A stretch of 64,000 bases of DNA from contig NZ_CALUYL010000001.1 of the NCBI RefSeq assembly GCF_944324995.1, forward strand, positions 248,001 to 312,000, read 5' to 3'. The notes beneath the pieces were generated by a model that had not been told where the DNA came from, did not search any database, and saw nothing but the letters and a program-made list of their open reading frames with translations. Source of the stretch: an uncultured Mailhella sp. (GTDB lineage: Bacteria > Desulfobacterota > Desulfovibrionia > Desulfovibrionales > Desulfovibrionaceae). Shown piece by piece: positions 26,776 through 36,054 of the stretch; position 1 is the stretch's first letter; every line of letters starts with the position of its first letter. A program made the position numbers and the translations under genes.

Positions 26776-28502
26776 ACAAGTACGACTGCACACTTCAGAC
26801 CGATGTTCTGGTCATAGGCGGCGGCTTCTCGGGAACCTGGGCGGCCATCAAGGCCCGCGAACACGTGAACAACGTGCTCATGGTGGACAAGGGACCCCGC
26901 GACTGGGGCGGACTCGGCAGCATGTCCGGCGGCGACATGATCGTCAAGCAGCCCGAGTTTGAAGCTTCGGACCTCGTGGACGAGCTTACCTACTACTACG
27001 ACGGCCTGTGCGAACAGGACGTGCTCAAGGAAATTCTGGAGCTCTCCTACGACCGCTTCATGGATCTGGAAAAAATGGGCCACCGCTTCTATCGCGAAGA
27101 CGGCGTGCTCCAGTCCATTCCCCAGCGCGGTCTGGACAAGATGCGCTACTATTTCTACCACCCCTACGGCAAGGGCGGCAGCCACACCACCGAAGTGCTG
27201 AACAAGCGCCTTCAGGAGCTGAACGTCAAGCGTATGGGCCGCGTGGAAATCACCCGCCTCATCAAGGACGGCGACCGCGTGGTCGGCGCGGCCGGCTTCC
27301 ACGGCCAGAGCGGCGCGTCCATTCTCATTCACGCGAAGGCCGTCATTCTGGCCGCGCATTCCGGCGGCTGGAAGGGCTCGTATCTGCTCAACACCTGCGC
27401 GGGCGAAGGCAGCCTGCTGGCCTACGAGGCCGGCGCCACCCTGCGCAACATGGAATTCATCGAAAACTGGAACGTGCCCAAGCTCTTCGCCTGGGAAGGT
27501 CAGACCGGTCTGCTGCCGCACGGCGCGCGCTTCCTGAACGGCAAGGGCGAAGACTTCATGCGCCGCTACTCTCCCAAGCTGGGCGCCAAGGCCGACCCCC
27601 ACTACAACGTGCGCGGCATGGCCTTTGAAGTGCTGGCGGGCCGCGGCCCCATCTACTTCGACACCAGCACCCTCAGCGAAAAGGGCATTCGCGACATGAC
27701 GCCCACCGGCGGCTGGATGAAGCTCAACGACACCAAGCTCAAGGCGCTCGGCATCGACTTCTTCCATCAGACCACGGAATGGATGTCGCAGGTGCTCACC
27801 TGCTTCGGCGGCGTGAAGGCCGACAAGCAGGGCTTTACCGGCGTGCCCGGACTCTACGTGGCCGGCAGAGCGCGCAGCGTGACCCCGGGCGTGTACATGG
27901 GCGGCTGGGACAGCTGCCTTACCGCCACCACGGGCTGGATTGCCGGTGAAAACGCAGGTCTTAGCGCCGCCTCTCAAAGCGAAACCTCCTTCGACGAATC
28001 CCTCGCCCTCGAAGCCCTGCACGAAGACACCGCGCCCCTCGGCAGAGAGGGTGTCTCGCCCAAGGACATCGTGCGCAAGATGCAGCGGCTCATGTCGCCC
28101 ATCGACGTGTGCATCCTCAAGACGCAGGACGGTCTTGCCCGTTCGCTCTCCCGCTTGGAAGCCTTCCGCGACGAAGTCGTGCCTCAGGCCGGAGCCTCGG
28201 ATCCCCACTATCTGGTCAAGCTCACCGAAGCGCGCGGCATGACCCTGATTACCGAAGCCTTCCTGCGCGCCTCCCTGCTGCGCAAGGAATCGCGCGCGGG
28301 CCACTACCGCGCCGACTTCCCCCACAGGGACGACACCCGCGGTCCGGCCTGGATCAACGTGCGCAAGGGCGAACACGGCATGGAAGCAAGCTTCGACGCC
28401 GTGCCTCTGGACCGCTACCCGGTCAAGCCCTACCGCTACTACATGGACAACTTCAACTTCCCGGTCTGCGCTTCCGCAACCGTCTCCGAAAAACAGAACT
28501 GA
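26772..28502 (+). CDS. Soluble fumarate-reductase/succinate-dehydrogenase-like flavoprotein
   Basis: 576 residues. It has an N-terminal FAD site (DVLVIGGGFSGTWAAIKA), LGSMSGGDMIV, the second dinucleotide element ending GVPGLYVAGRARSV, and an FrdA/SdhA-type C-terminal helical domain with KESRAGHYRADFPHRDD. The family includes fumarate, methylene-tetrahydromethanopterin-unrelated and many uncharacterised organic-acid reductases, and adenylylsulfate reductase subunit A. There is no signal peptide and no membrane anchor, so it is cytoplasmic and probably receives electrons from the overlapping upstream protein. The substrate cannot be read from sequence; the downstream DASS transporter suggests a di- or tricarboxylate-like anion. 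Confidence 0.82.
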   Translation: MNKYDCTLQTDVLVIGGGFSGTWAAIKAREHVNNVLMVDKGPRDWGGLGSMSGGDMIVKQPEFEASDLVDELTYYYDGLCEQDVLKEILELSYDRFMDLEKMGHRFYREDGVLQSIPQRGLDKMRYYFYHPYGKGGSHTTEVLNKRLQELNVKRMGRVEITRLIKDGDRVVGAAGFHGQSGASILIHAKAVILAAHSGGWKGSYLLNTCAGEGSLLAYEAGATLRNMEFIENWNVPKLFAWEGQTGLLPHGARFLNGKGEDFMRRYSPKLGAKADPHYNVRGMAFEVLAGRGPIYFDTSTLSEKGIRDMTPTGGWMKLNDTKLKALGIDFFHQTTEWMSQVLTCFGGVKADKQGFTGVPGLYVAGRARSVTPGVYMGGWDSCLTATTGWIAGENAGLSAASQSETSFDESLALEALHEDTAPLGREGVSPKDIVRKMQRLMSPIDVCILKTQDGLARSLSRLEAFRDEVVPQAGASDPHYLVKLTEARGMTLITEAFLRASLLRKESRAGHYRADFPHRDDTRGPAWINVRKGEHGMEASFDAVPLDRYPVKPYRYYMDNFNFPVCASATVSEKQN

Positions 28503-28506
28503 CGCC

Positions 28507-28552
28507 GAGCTCCGGTCTGCCGCTTCTCTCCCCGAGCGGCAGGCCGGAGTTC
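28507..28552 (+). promoter_or_regulatory. Stem-loop between the flavoprotein and transporter genes
   Basis: An 18-base stem with two wobble or mismatch positions and a 10-base loop starts five bases after the flavoprotein stop. No T-run follows, so it is more likely an mRNA-processing or stability element than a terminator; it may lower transporter expression relative to the enzymes. Confidence 0.5.
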
Positions 28553-28685
28553 GCGCATCTATCCGCCGCAACGAACACGAACCGGATTTCCGCCGCGACG
28601 CGCGTTCAGGCCGCCGGCCTCGCCGACGCGCATTTTTTCGGTTCCTTCACGTGAAATTTATCCTGAACTCTCAAGGAAAATGCCC

Positions 28686-30071
28686 ATGTCCAGAAGCCTT
28701 GCTCTGAAATGGCTCTCCGTTCTGCTGGCCGCCTCGCTGTTCTACACTCTGGCTCCGAACGACACCTACGCCAATCTTCCCCTGTATCTCGCTCTGACCG
28801 CCGTGGCCGTGGTCATCTGGGTCTTCGATCTGCTGCCCGCCGTGTTCGTGTCCGCGGCGCTCACCTTCGCCTATCTGATCACCAATCTCGCCACGCCGGA
28901 AGTCGTGTTCAGTCCCTGGACCACCGTGCTCATCTGGACCACCTTCGGCGCCGCCATCTTCGGCGAGGCCATGGATCAGACCGGTCTGGCCAAGCGCGTG
29001 GCCCTGCGCTGCATGCTTCTCACGGGCGGCACCTTCCGGGGCATGCTCATAGGCTTCGGCGTGGGCGGCATCATTCTCGGTCTGCTGCTCGCTTCCGGCT
29101 TTGCCCGCACCGTCATTTTCTGCGCCATCGGCATGGGCATCATTCAGGCGCTGGAACTGGACACCAAGTCCCGCATGTCCTCGCTCATCATGCTGGGCTG
29201 CTTCTTCGCCTCCTCCGCCCCCACCATGCAGTTCCTGCACACGTCGGAATCCTTCATCTGGGCGTTCCAGATTCTGCTCAAGGCCATCGGCGAACATGTG
29301 GACTTCTGGGAATACCTCTCCCACATGGGTCTCAACAACCTGCTGTACATCGTGCTGTGCTTCGTGGCCCTGTACCTCACCCGCGGCTCCACCAGAATGC
29401 CCGATGAAACCACCCTCAAGCAGGTGCTCAAAAAGCGCATGGAAGAACTCGGACCCATGAGCACCGCGGAAAAGCGTCTTCTCGTTCTGGCGCTCATCAG
29501 CGTGCTCGGCTTCATGCTCGAACCCTTCACCGGACTCAACGCCGTCTGGATTCTCTGCCTCGCCGCCCTGCTCTGCTACATGCCCGGCATGGGCATTCTG
29601 AACGTGAACACCTTCAACAATCTGAACATCATGTTCCTGGTCTTCGTGGCGGGCTGCATGGCCATAGGCGCCGTGGCCGGCGTGGTCGGCGCCAACAAGT
29701 GGGCCGTGGCCTCCATCATGCCCTATCTGCAGGGCCTGCCGCCCACCATCAGCGTGGTGTGCTCCTACGTGGCCGGCACGGTGGCCAACTTCCTGCTCAC
29801 GCCCTTTGCCGCCACCGTGGCCTTCACGCCCGCCTTCGGCGAACTCGGCGTGCAGATGGGCGTCAACCCGCTGCCCCTGTTCTACGCCTTCCAGCTCGGC
29901 CTCGACCAGTACTTCTTCCCCTACGAAGGCGTCATGTTCCTCTACCTGTTCACCACGGGCTGCGTCACGCTCCGGCACATTCTGCCCGCGCTCGGTCTGC
30001 GCACCCTGCTTGCCGGCGTGCTGCTCGTCGTGGTCTGGATTCCGTACTGGAACTATATAGGACTCATGTAA
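28686..30071 (+). CDS. DASS/SLC13-family anion:sodium symporter
   Basis: 461 residues with about 12 membrane segments. DASS features include WTTVLIWTTFGAAIFGEAMD in the first half and, in the second, the conserved NFLLTPFAATVAFTPAFGELG block. Members import dicarboxylates, citrate, sulfate or related anions with sodium. I prefer ATG at 28686 over 28680, because AAGGA then has a spacing of eight rather than two bases. It follows the two flavoenzyme genes and is closed by a strong terminator, so it belongs to the same module. The transported anion is presumably the substrate of the flavoprotein. Confidence 0.83.
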   Translation: MSRSLALKWLSVLLAASLFYTLAPNDTYANLPLYLALTAVAVVIWVFDLLPAVFVSAALTFAYLITNLATPEVVFSPWTTVLIWTTFGAAIFGEAMDQTGLAKRVALRCMLLTGGTFRGMLIGFGVGGIILGLLLASGFARTVIFCAIGMGIIQALELDTKSRMSSLIMLGCFFASSAPTMQFLHTSESFIWAFQILLKAIGEHVDFWEYLSHMGLNNLLYIVLCFVALYLTRGSTRMPDETTLKQVLKKRMEELGPMSTAEKRLLVLALISVLGFMLEPFTGLNAVWILCLAALLCYMPGMGILNVNTFNNLNIMFLVFVAGCMAIGAVAGVVGANKWAVASIMPYLQGLPPTISVVCSYVAGTVANFLLTPFAATVAFTPAFGELGVQMGVNPLPLFYAFQLGLDQYFFPYEGVMFLYLFTTGCVTLRHILPALGLRTLLAGVLLVVVWIPYWNYIGLM

Positions 30072-30174
30072 ACCTGTGATCCCATCTCAGGCGATCAGGA
30101 CACTCTCCCGCGTCTTCCCCATCGCCTGAGCTGCGGCATGCCGGACGAGCTCTTTCTCGACAATTCGTCCGCCG

Positions 30175-30224
30175 CGCCGCCCGAAGGCCGATCTTCTCCG
30201 CACGGCCTCCGGGCGGCGTTTTTC
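30175..30224 (+). terminator. Terminator of the flavoenzyme-DASS module
   Basis: A 16-base stem with one mismatch (30175-30190 with 30203-30218) is followed by five T, about 100 bases after the DASS stop. Confidence 0.85.
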
Positions 30225-30354
30225 GTCCATCTTGCAGGAAAAAGGCTTGTATGGTACTTCCCCCTGTGAAATCCTTGGGAAAACCCGCCTCCTTTCCTGC
30301 TCTTCCTTTTCCTTGAGGCCGCCGTTTTCCGATCTTCTCTTCAGGAGCATCCCC

Positions 30355-30804
30355 ATGGCCGACACGCCGCGCATCGATAACCGCAAAGCCCGTCAGTACT
30401 ACGAATTTCTTGAATTTTTTGAAGCCGGTCTCGTTCTTACCGGGCCGGAGGTAAAAAGTATCCGGGCCGGGCAGGTCAGCTTCGGCGACAGTTTCGTCGA
30501 GTGCCGCGAGGGCGAAGCCTTTGTCGTAGGCCTGCGCATTGCGCCCTACGATCGCGGCGGCTACGTGCTTCAGGATCCCGACCGCGACAAAAAGCTCCTG
30601 CTTCATCACCGCGAAATTCATCTGCTCACCACGCGCATCGAGCAGAAGGGCCTCACCGTGGTTCCCACAAAAATCTACTTCAAGCAGGGCAAGGTCAAAA
30701 TGGAAATCGCCCTCGCCCGGGGCCGCAAGCTGCACGATCAGCGCGAAGAGCTCAAACGCCGCGCCGAGTCCCGCGACATGGAACGCGAACTCGCGCGCCG
30801 CTAG
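30355..30804 (+). CDS. smpB: SsrA-binding protein SmpB
   Basis: 149 residues, the normal size. IDNRKARQYYEFLEFFEAGLVLTGPEVKSIR is split over the first conserved region, and VPTKIYFKQGKVKMEIALARGRKLHDQR is the typical C-terminal half; the basic tail ends ELARR. It brings tmRNA to stalled ribosomes; the tmRNA gene lies about 13 kb away in this window. AGGAG precedes ATG at 30355. It is followed directly by a terminator, so it is probably monocistronic. Confidence 0.96.
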   Translation: MADTPRIDNRKARQYYEFLEFFEAGLVLTGPEVKSIRAGQVSFGDSFVECREGEAFVVGLRIAPYDRGGYVLQDPDRDKKLLLHHREIHLLTTRIEQKGLTVVPTKIYFKQGKVKMEIALARGRKLHDQREELKRRAESRDMERELARR

Positions 30805-30821
30805 GCATCGCACACAACTGC

Positions 30822-30860
30822 AAACGGGGGAAGAGGCAAAAGCCTCTTCCCCCGTTTTTT
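30822..30860 (+). terminator. Terminator of smpB
   Basis: A perfect stem of about 16 bases with a short A-rich loop (AACGGGGGAAGAGGC and its complement) is followed by a T-run, 18 bases after the smpB stop. A matching A-run on the left makes it usable in both directions. Confidence 0.92.
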
Positions 30861-30997
30861 CAACATCGGCCGACGCCCGGCCGCGCTCAAGTCTCAAGCA
30901 TGGCGTCCGTCAGCGCCGCGCAAACACGGCGGACTCGCCATCGTCCGCACACGAGGCGTCGGCGGAACGCGCCGCACGGACGCGCCTTCCGGCCGTT

Positions 30998-32176
30998 CTA
31001 CATGGCCATATGGTAGATGTTTATCAGGTCGTCCACGTCCAGCGGACGAATCACGCCCACCGGGCCGCCTATGCCGCGATAACATTTTTCCGCCATGTCG
31101 CGGATCTGCTCTTCCGTGGGATGCACGCCGAGCTCCGAGAGCGACGTGGGCATGTGAATGGCCCGGAAAAAATTCTCCATGGCTTCAATGCCCTTTTCCG
31201 CCATTTCCTCATGAGTTCCGGCGCCGCTCACGCCCATGACCTTATGCGCAAAGCGGGCGAAACGCGCCGCGTCCGCAGGGTACGCATACCGGGCCCAGCT
31301 TCCCCACACGGCGGCCAGTCCCGCCCCGTGAGACACGTCGAACAGGCCGCTCACTTCATGCTCTATCTTGTGGGACGCCCAGTCGCCGCCGTCCGTTCCG
31401 CAGCCCGTCAGGCCGTTGTGCGAAAGACTGCCCGCCCACATGACCTCGGCGCGCGCGTCGTAGTTCGAGGGATCATCCCGAAGAATGAGCGCGTTCTTCA
31501 TCACCGTCTTGAGCAGCGCTTCGGCAATGCCGTCGGTAATCTCCATGCCTCCGCTGCGATGAAAATACCGCTCCATGGTGTGCATGAGAATGTCAACGCA
31601 GCCCGAGGCCGTCTGCCAGGGCGAAAGCGTAAGCGTAAGCTCGGGATTCATCACGGCAAAGCGCGGACGGGAATATTCACTGGAATAGCCTCTCTTTATC
31701 CAGCCTTCCTCGCGGGTCACCACGCAGGAGGAACTCATTTCGCTGCCCGCGGCGGCGATGGTCAGCACCGCGCCGATGGGAGCGCAGGCGGTAGCCTTGC
31801 GCTTCTTGTCAAAGAAGTCCCAGACCTCGCCTTCGTTGGCCAGTCCGTAGCCTATGGCCTTGGCCGAATCAATGACGCTGCCGCCGCCCACGGCTAGGAT
31901 GAAGTCCACGCCCTCGCGGCGACCGAGCGCAATCCCCTCATGAATCTTGGAAAGACGCGGATTCGGCACCACGCCGCCGAGCTCCACCCAGCTGACGCCC
32001 GCCTCCTTCAAAGAATCGCGAATGCGCCCCAGAAGCCCGGAACGCTCCGCGCTGCCGCCGCCGAAGTGAATCAGCACCCGGCTGCCGCCGTATTCGCGCA
32101 CCAGCCCGCCGACTTCCTTTTCCACGCCTCTGCCGAAAACCACCCTGGTGGGGGTATTGAACACAAAATTATTCAC
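30998..32176 (-). CDS. Iron-containing alcohol dehydrogenase (butanol-dehydrogenase-like)
   Basis: 392 residues. Family III ADH features: FNTPTRVVFGRGVEKEVG at the N-terminus, the NAD(P)-binding AVGGGSVIDSAKAIGYG, and metal ligands expected in GCVDILMHTME and SHKIEHEVSGLFDVSHGAGLA. It most resembles the NADPH-dependent YqhD/BdhA group, which reduces aldehydes to alcohols. GTG at 32176 is the start: AAGGAG lies eight bases before it, and the 144 codons upstream in the same frame are not protein-like. Monocistronic, convergent with smpB. Confidence 0.9.
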   Translation of the reverse strand: MNNFVFNTPTRVVFGRGVEKEVGGLVREYGGSRVLIHFGGGSAERSGLLGRIRDSLKEAGVSWVELGGVVPNPRLSKIHEGIALGRREGVDFILAVGGGSVIDSAKAIGYGLANEGEVWDFFDKKRKATACAPIGAVLTIAAAGSEMSSSCVVTREEGWIKRGYSSEYSRPRFAVMNPELTLTLSPWQTASGCVDILMHTMERYFHRSGGMEITDGIAEALLKTVMKNALILRDDPSNYDARAEVMWAGSLSHNGLTGCGTDGGDWASHKIEHEVSGLFDVSHGAGLAAVWGSWARYAYPADAARFARFAHKVMGVSGAGTHEEMAEKGIEAMENFFRAIHMPTSLSELGVHPTEEQIRDMAEKCYRGIGGPVGVIRPLDVDDLINIYHMAM

Positions 32177-32780
32177 CCTGTTCTCCTTGCCGCGCGGAAA
32201 AACTCCGGCGCGAGTCCTGCCCATTGTGACACTGCGCCGCGTGTTGAGCAAGCAGGCGCTCAAGCTCGCCCTGCCGAACCTTTCCGGCTCCAATCTTCCC
32301 GCTTTCCGGCCGGTCAGACATCCCAAAAAAAGCTCAAAAAACGGAGCACGGTCGCGGCCGAGCTCCGGCGAACGCCCGAAGATCCCGGGGCACGACTGGT
32401 TTCCGAGCTCCGGCAAACGCTCGAACATCCGGGGCACACGCGCCCTTCGGCAATCGGTCATTGCAAGCCCCTCCCAACGCCGTCGCCGTGCGCTCCGAGA
32501 CGTGCGATCCGACTCAAAACGACGACTCCGCTTCCGCACGCCCGGCCGGCTTGCCCGAACATGATTTCTGCGCCTCCAGCGCCCGCCGCGCCATTCTTCC
32601 TTCCGCACTCCGGGAAACCCGCCGCACGCCTTTCAACAATGGCCCCGGGGCGAACACGCCGCACTCTTCCGAACGCCCCGTTCCGGCAGCGCCGTCCCCA
32701 TCGTGCTCCGCGCCCAAGCCCAAACAGCCCCCCGCCGAAGCGTCTTCGCGCAAAAGGCTTTTCTTTTGGCCGAGAGCACA
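32177..32780. other. Gene-free stretch with an imperfect tandem repeat
   Basis: No supported gene; several open frames exist on both strands only because the GC content is high. It contains two imperfect copies of a 35-36-base unit (see the repeat entry). It should hold the promoter of the alcohol dehydrogenase on the right of 32176. Confidence 0.5.
32358..32437. repeat. Two imperfect direct copies of a 35-36-base unit
   Basis: The unit beginning CCGAGCTCCGGC is found at 32358-32393 and again at 32403-32437, 45 bases apart, with four to six differences. Function unknown; it may be a decayed coding duplication or part of an interspersed element. Confidence 0.55.
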
Positions 32781-32812
32781 AAAAAAGGCCGTCCGCAAAG
32801 ACGACCTTTTTT
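32781..32812 (-). terminator. Terminator of the lipid A operon
   Basis: Read leftwards, AAAAAAGGTCGTC pairs with its near-complement (one mismatch) across CTTTGCG, followed by a T-run. It lies 47 bases beyond the lpxA stop. The symmetric A/T runs would let it work in both directions. Confidence 0.8.
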
Positions 32813-32858
32813 GAAAACACGTCGGCGTTCCGCAGCAGAGACGGAACGTTGTCCTGGC

Positions 32859-33674
32859 TCAGGCAAGATCCATGATCTTCTTGCGTTCGTCGCCGGGCAG
32901 GATGCCCCGCTTGCTTTCCCGCACGAAGTGGATGAAGCCCATGATCTCCGGCAGATGACCGTATTCGGCCTCCAGCTGCATGAGCGCGTCCGGACGGGGA
33001 ATGCCGGAATACCACGTCATGCGGTAGGCCTGCTTGAACGCGGAGAGCAGTTCCATGGACGCCTTGGCGCGGCGCAGCCCCACGATGTTGGGCGACTGCA
33101 CCGTGGCCCGGTTGCCCACGGCCAGCATCCACGGGGGAAGATCCTGCGCGAGGCCGGACATGCCGCCCACAAAGGCGTGCGTGCCCACGCGCACGAACTG
33201 ATGCACCGCAGACAGGCCGCCGATGATGGCGTTGTCGTCCACGAAGCAGTGTCCGGCGAGGGTGGCGTTGTTGGACATGACCACGTTGTTCATCACCGTG
33301 CAGTCGTGCGCCACGTGAACGTAGGCCATGAGCAGGTTGTTGTCGCCCACGCGGGTGACGCCGCCGCCCGATTCCGTTCCGCGGTGAAGCGTGGTGAATT
33401 CGCGGATGTTGTTCCTGTTGCCGATGACAAGCTGGCTCTTTTCGCCGTGGAATTTCAGATCCTGGGGCTCTCCGCCCACGGCGGCATAGGAATAGACGTG
33501 GTTGTCTTCTCCCATGGTGGTATAGCGCTTGATGGAGGCAAAGGCGTCGATGCGGGTGCGCGCGCCGATGACGACGTCGTCTTCAATGACGGCGCACGGG
33601 CCGATGACGACGTCTTCGCCTATCTGGGCCGTAGGCGCGACAAACGCGGTCGGATGGATCTGAGGGGCTGCCAT
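32859..33674 (-). CDS. lpxA: UDP-N-acetylglucosamine acyltransferase LpxA
   Basis: 271 residues. Left-handed beta-helix hexapeptide repeats run through the first two thirds (IHPTAFVAPTAQIGEDVVIG, VVIGARTRIDAFASI). The catalytic-type histidine is in HVAHDC, with GGLSAVHQFVRVG and the C-terminal helical domain after it. It performs the first step of lipid A synthesis. I start it at ATG 33674, which gives the classical M-x-x-x-IHPTA N-terminus; the extra 23 codons upstream lie inside fabZ. One base separates it from the fabZ stop. Confidence 0.95.
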   Translation of the reverse strand: MAAPQIHPTAFVAPTAQIGEDVVIGPCAVIEDDVVIGARTRIDAFASIKRYTTMGEDNHVYSYAAVGGEPQDLKFHGEKSQLVIGNRNNIREFTTLHRGTESGGGVTRVGDNNLLMAYVHVAHDCTVMNNVVMSNNATLAGHCFVDDNAIIGGLSAVHQFVRVGTHAFVGGMSGLAQDLPPWMLAVGNRATVQSPNIVGLRRAKASMELLSAFKQAYRMTWYSGIPRPDALMQLEAEYGHLPEIMGFIHFVRESKRGILPGDERKKIMDLA

Positions 33675-33675
33675 A

Positions 33676-34140
33676 TCAGAACGACTCCCTGGGAAGAACG
33701 GATGCGGTAAGTCTGGCTTCGGCAACGATGTTGCCGTCCACATATGCCTTGGTATCCATTTTCCAGAGCTGCATTCTGTGCGTCAGGTTGGTGCATTCCA
33801 TGACCAGCTTGTCGCCGGGGCGGACGGGCGAACGGAAACGCGCCTTCTCGATGCCGGTGAACAGATAAATCTGATCGGGATGCTCCTTGAACTCAGGGAA
33901 GCTGTGCGCCACAAGGAGAACCCCCGTCTGCGCCATGGCCTCGATGATGAGCACGCCGGGCATGACCGGAACGCCGGGGAAATGCCCCTGGAAGAACGGT
34001 TCGTTGAAAGTAAGGTTCTTATACGCGCGAATGTGATCGCCGGGCACCAGCTCGTCCACGCGATCCACCAGAAGGAAGGGATAGCGATGGGGCAGGATGC
34101 TCAGGATCTCCTTGATGCCGAGGGAAATGGACTCGCTCAT
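33676..34140 (-). CDS. fabZ: 3-hydroxyacyl-ACP dehydratase FabZ
   Basis: 154 residues, the normal size. The hot-dog fold motifs are [34 protein letters not shown] with the catalytic His, and the following EAMAQTG glutamate. It dehydrates 3-hydroxyacyl-ACP, and sharing the acyl donor with LpxA/LpxD is why it sits in this operon. The ATG at 34140 begins [13 protein letters not shown]; the earlier in-frame start adds 15 residues that do not look conserved. Confidence 0.95.
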   Translation of the reverse strand: MSESISLGIKEILSILPHRYPFLLVDRVDELVPGDHIRAYKNLTFNEPFFQGHFPGVPVMPGVLIIEAMAQTGVLLVAHSFPEFKEHPDQIYLFTGIEKARFRSPVRPGDKLVMECTNLTHRMQLWKMDTKAYVDGNIVAEARLTASVLPRESF

Positions 34141-34269
34141 GGTGTTGTTGCCTTTTAACGGTTTATAGTGACGGCGTTGCCGCATCCGCCTTTTTTCTTC
34201 GCGAGATACGGACGAAGAGGCGCGGAAACGACAACCGGCGGCGGGGGCAGCCCCGCCGCCGGGGCCGGA

Positions 34270-35376
34270 TCAACGATGATGCATCATGGACATCCAGCGA
34301 TTCCACATGGCCACCAGAGAGCGGTCCGTCTTGTCGCTGGCCATGGGTTTGTGGCCCATTTCCTTTTCGAGCCTGGCCACGCGCTTGAACAGCTCGGGGA
34401 GCTTGGGCATGAGCGTGGCGTTGCGCAGGTAGGTATTATAGTCCATGGTGGGGGAGCCGCCGACGACCTGCCCTTCGGAAATGTTCTTGGCAACGCCGGC
34501 CTGCGGCCCGATGGTTGAATTGCTGCCGATGTGCAGATGTCCGGAAATGCCGGCCTGCCCGGCCATGGTCACGTTGTCGCCCACGTGCGTGGAGCCCGAA
34601 ATGCCCACCTGCGAAACGATGAGGCAATCCTTGCCGATATGCACGTTGTGGCCCACCATGACCAGATTGTCGATGCAGGTGCCGTTGTCGATGAGCGTGG
34701 CGCTGAGCGCGGCGCGGTCGATGGTGGTGTTGGCGCCCACTTCCACATGATCGCCGAGTTCCACGTGGCCTATCTGCGGCACCTTGCGGATGCCTTCAGC
34801 AGTTCGCACGAAGCCGAAGCCCTCGCCGCCTATCACGACGCCGGGCTGCAGCACGCACGCCTTGCCGAGCTTGGTTCCGGCCATAAGCACCGCACGGGGA
34901 TACAGAATGCATCCCTCGCCCAGCTCGCAATCCTCTCCGATGTAGCAGCCGGGAAAGAGCACGCATCCCTTGCCTATTTTGGTGCGGGGGCCGATGTAAC
35001 AGAACGGATAGACGGTGCAATCCTCGCCAAGCTCGGCCTCCGGATGAATGCAGGCCATGTGGCTCACGCCCGTGAAGCTGCCCTGCGGCTTGACGAACAG
35101 CGTCAGCGCCTGCGCAAACATGGGATAGGGATTATCCGTCACAAGAGCGCGGGCGACGTCGTTCTCATGTTCGGGCCGCACGATGACGGCCCCGGCCTTT
35201 GTGGTGGCCAGCTGTGAAACATACTTGGGGTTGGCCAGAAAGCTCAGCTCCGTGGGGCCGGCTTCTTCCAGCGTGTTGATCCCGGTAATGACGATGTCGT
35301 CGTCAGGCTCCTTGAGAGCCAGTCTCACACCGAGCTTTTCCGCAATATCGGAAAGCTTGAACGAAGGATTGGGCAT
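34270..35376 (-). CDS. lpxD: UDP-3-O-acylglucosamine N-acyltransferase LpxD
   Basis: 368 residues. An N-terminal uridine-binding domain ([27 protein letters not shown]) is followed by hexapeptide repeats and the catalytic region [12 protein letters not shown] and [15 protein letters not shown]. It adds the second acyl chain in lipid A synthesis. The C-terminal tail (about 30 residues, ending MSMMHHR) is a helix as in other family members. It is followed by a 129-base gap to fabZ and preceded at 14 bp by ompH. Confidence 0.95.
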   Translation of the reverse strand: MPNPSFKLSDIAEKLGVRLALKEPDDDIVITGINTLEEAGPTELSFLANPKYVSQLATTKAGAVIVRPEHENDVARALVTDNPYPMFAQALTLFVKPQGSFTGVSHMACIHPEAELGEDCTVYPFCYIGPRTKIGKGCVLFPGCYIGEDCELGEGCILYPRAVLMAGTKLGKACVLQPGVVIGGEGFGFVRTAEGIRKVPQIGHVELGDHVEVGANTTIDRAALSATLIDNGTCIDNLVMVGHNVHIGKDCLIVSQVGISGSTHVGDNVTMAGQAGISGHLHIGSNSTIGPQAGVAKNISEGQVVGGSPTMDYNTYLRNATLMPKLPELFKRVARLEKEMGHKPMASDKTDRSLVAMWNRWMSMMHHR

Positions 35377-35390
35377 TCATGGCTCCTTTG

Positions 35391-35948
35391 TTACTTCACG
35401 GAGCTGAGATTGAACTTGCCGCCCTTGGACTTCCAGACCTTGTTGACTTCCTCGATCAGGCCGCTCGTCACGTCGTTGGCCTGAACGTAGAACATGACCA
35501 CGGAAGCGTCCACGATCATGTCGTAGCCGTTCTTCTTGGCGTAGTTTTCGCAGGCGGTGCGCATCACTTCATTCATCTGGGAATTGATGGCCTGCTGCAC
35601 GCGGGAAAGGCGCTGGGTGTAGGCGGTTCCTTTGGTTTCCAGTTCCTGGGCCAGCTTCTGAATCTTCTGGGCGCGTTCGTTGCGGGCCTTTTCAGAAAGC
35701 GCGGCGGCCTGCTTGCGCAGATCTTCGGCCTGCTTGCTGAGGTCTTCATTCTGCTTTTCGAGCTGCTGACGTTCCTTGCCGAACATGGAGGTCAGCTGCT
35801 TTTCAGCTTCCTTGCCGGGATCGCTCTGAGCGGAAAGGCGCAGGGGATTGGCCACGCCTATCTTGCCGGCGGCTTCAGCCTGGAAAGGCAGCACGACGGC
35901 GGAGCAGAAAAAGGCCACAACCAGCGCAATAACAGTGCGACGAAGCAT
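35391..35948 (-). CDS. OmpH/Skp-family periplasmic chaperone
   Basis: 185 residues. Sec signal peptide (MLRRTVIALVVAFFCSAVVL...AEA), then a long charged coiled coil (residues about 45-125, rich in K, E, Q and A) and the C-terminal half of the OmpH fold with YDMIVDASVVMFYV. It holds unfolded outer-membrane proteins. AAGGAG lies eight bases before the ATG. It opens the ompH-lpxD-fabZ-lpxA operon; the bamA gene that usually precedes it is not here. Confidence 0.92.
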   Translation of the reverse strand: MLRRTVIALVVAFFCSAVVLPFQAEAAGKIGVANPLRLSAQSDPGKEAEKQLTSMFGKERQQLEKQNEDLSKQAEDLRKQAAALSEKARNERAQKIQKLAQELETKGTAYTQRLSRVQQAINSQMNEVMRTACENYAKKNGYDMIVDASVVMFYVQANDVTSGLIEEVNKVWKSKGGKFNLSSVK

Positions 35949-36017
35949 AGTCAGACTCCTTAAAAGGAAAAATTAGCATAATCAACGTGCCGAAACAAGC
36001 GGCACAGACAACGGGTA

Positions 36018-36047
36018 AGAGTACCCTTGAGGGCGTCACGGCGTCAA
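36018..36047 (-). promoter_or_regulatory. Possible sigma-70 promoter of the ompH-lpx operon
   Basis: On the minus strand TTGACG (36047-36042) and TACTCT (36023-36018) are 18 bases apart, about 70 bases before the ompH start. The -35 box is good, the -10 box weak. Confidence 0.3.
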
Positions 36048-36054
36048 GAATGAT

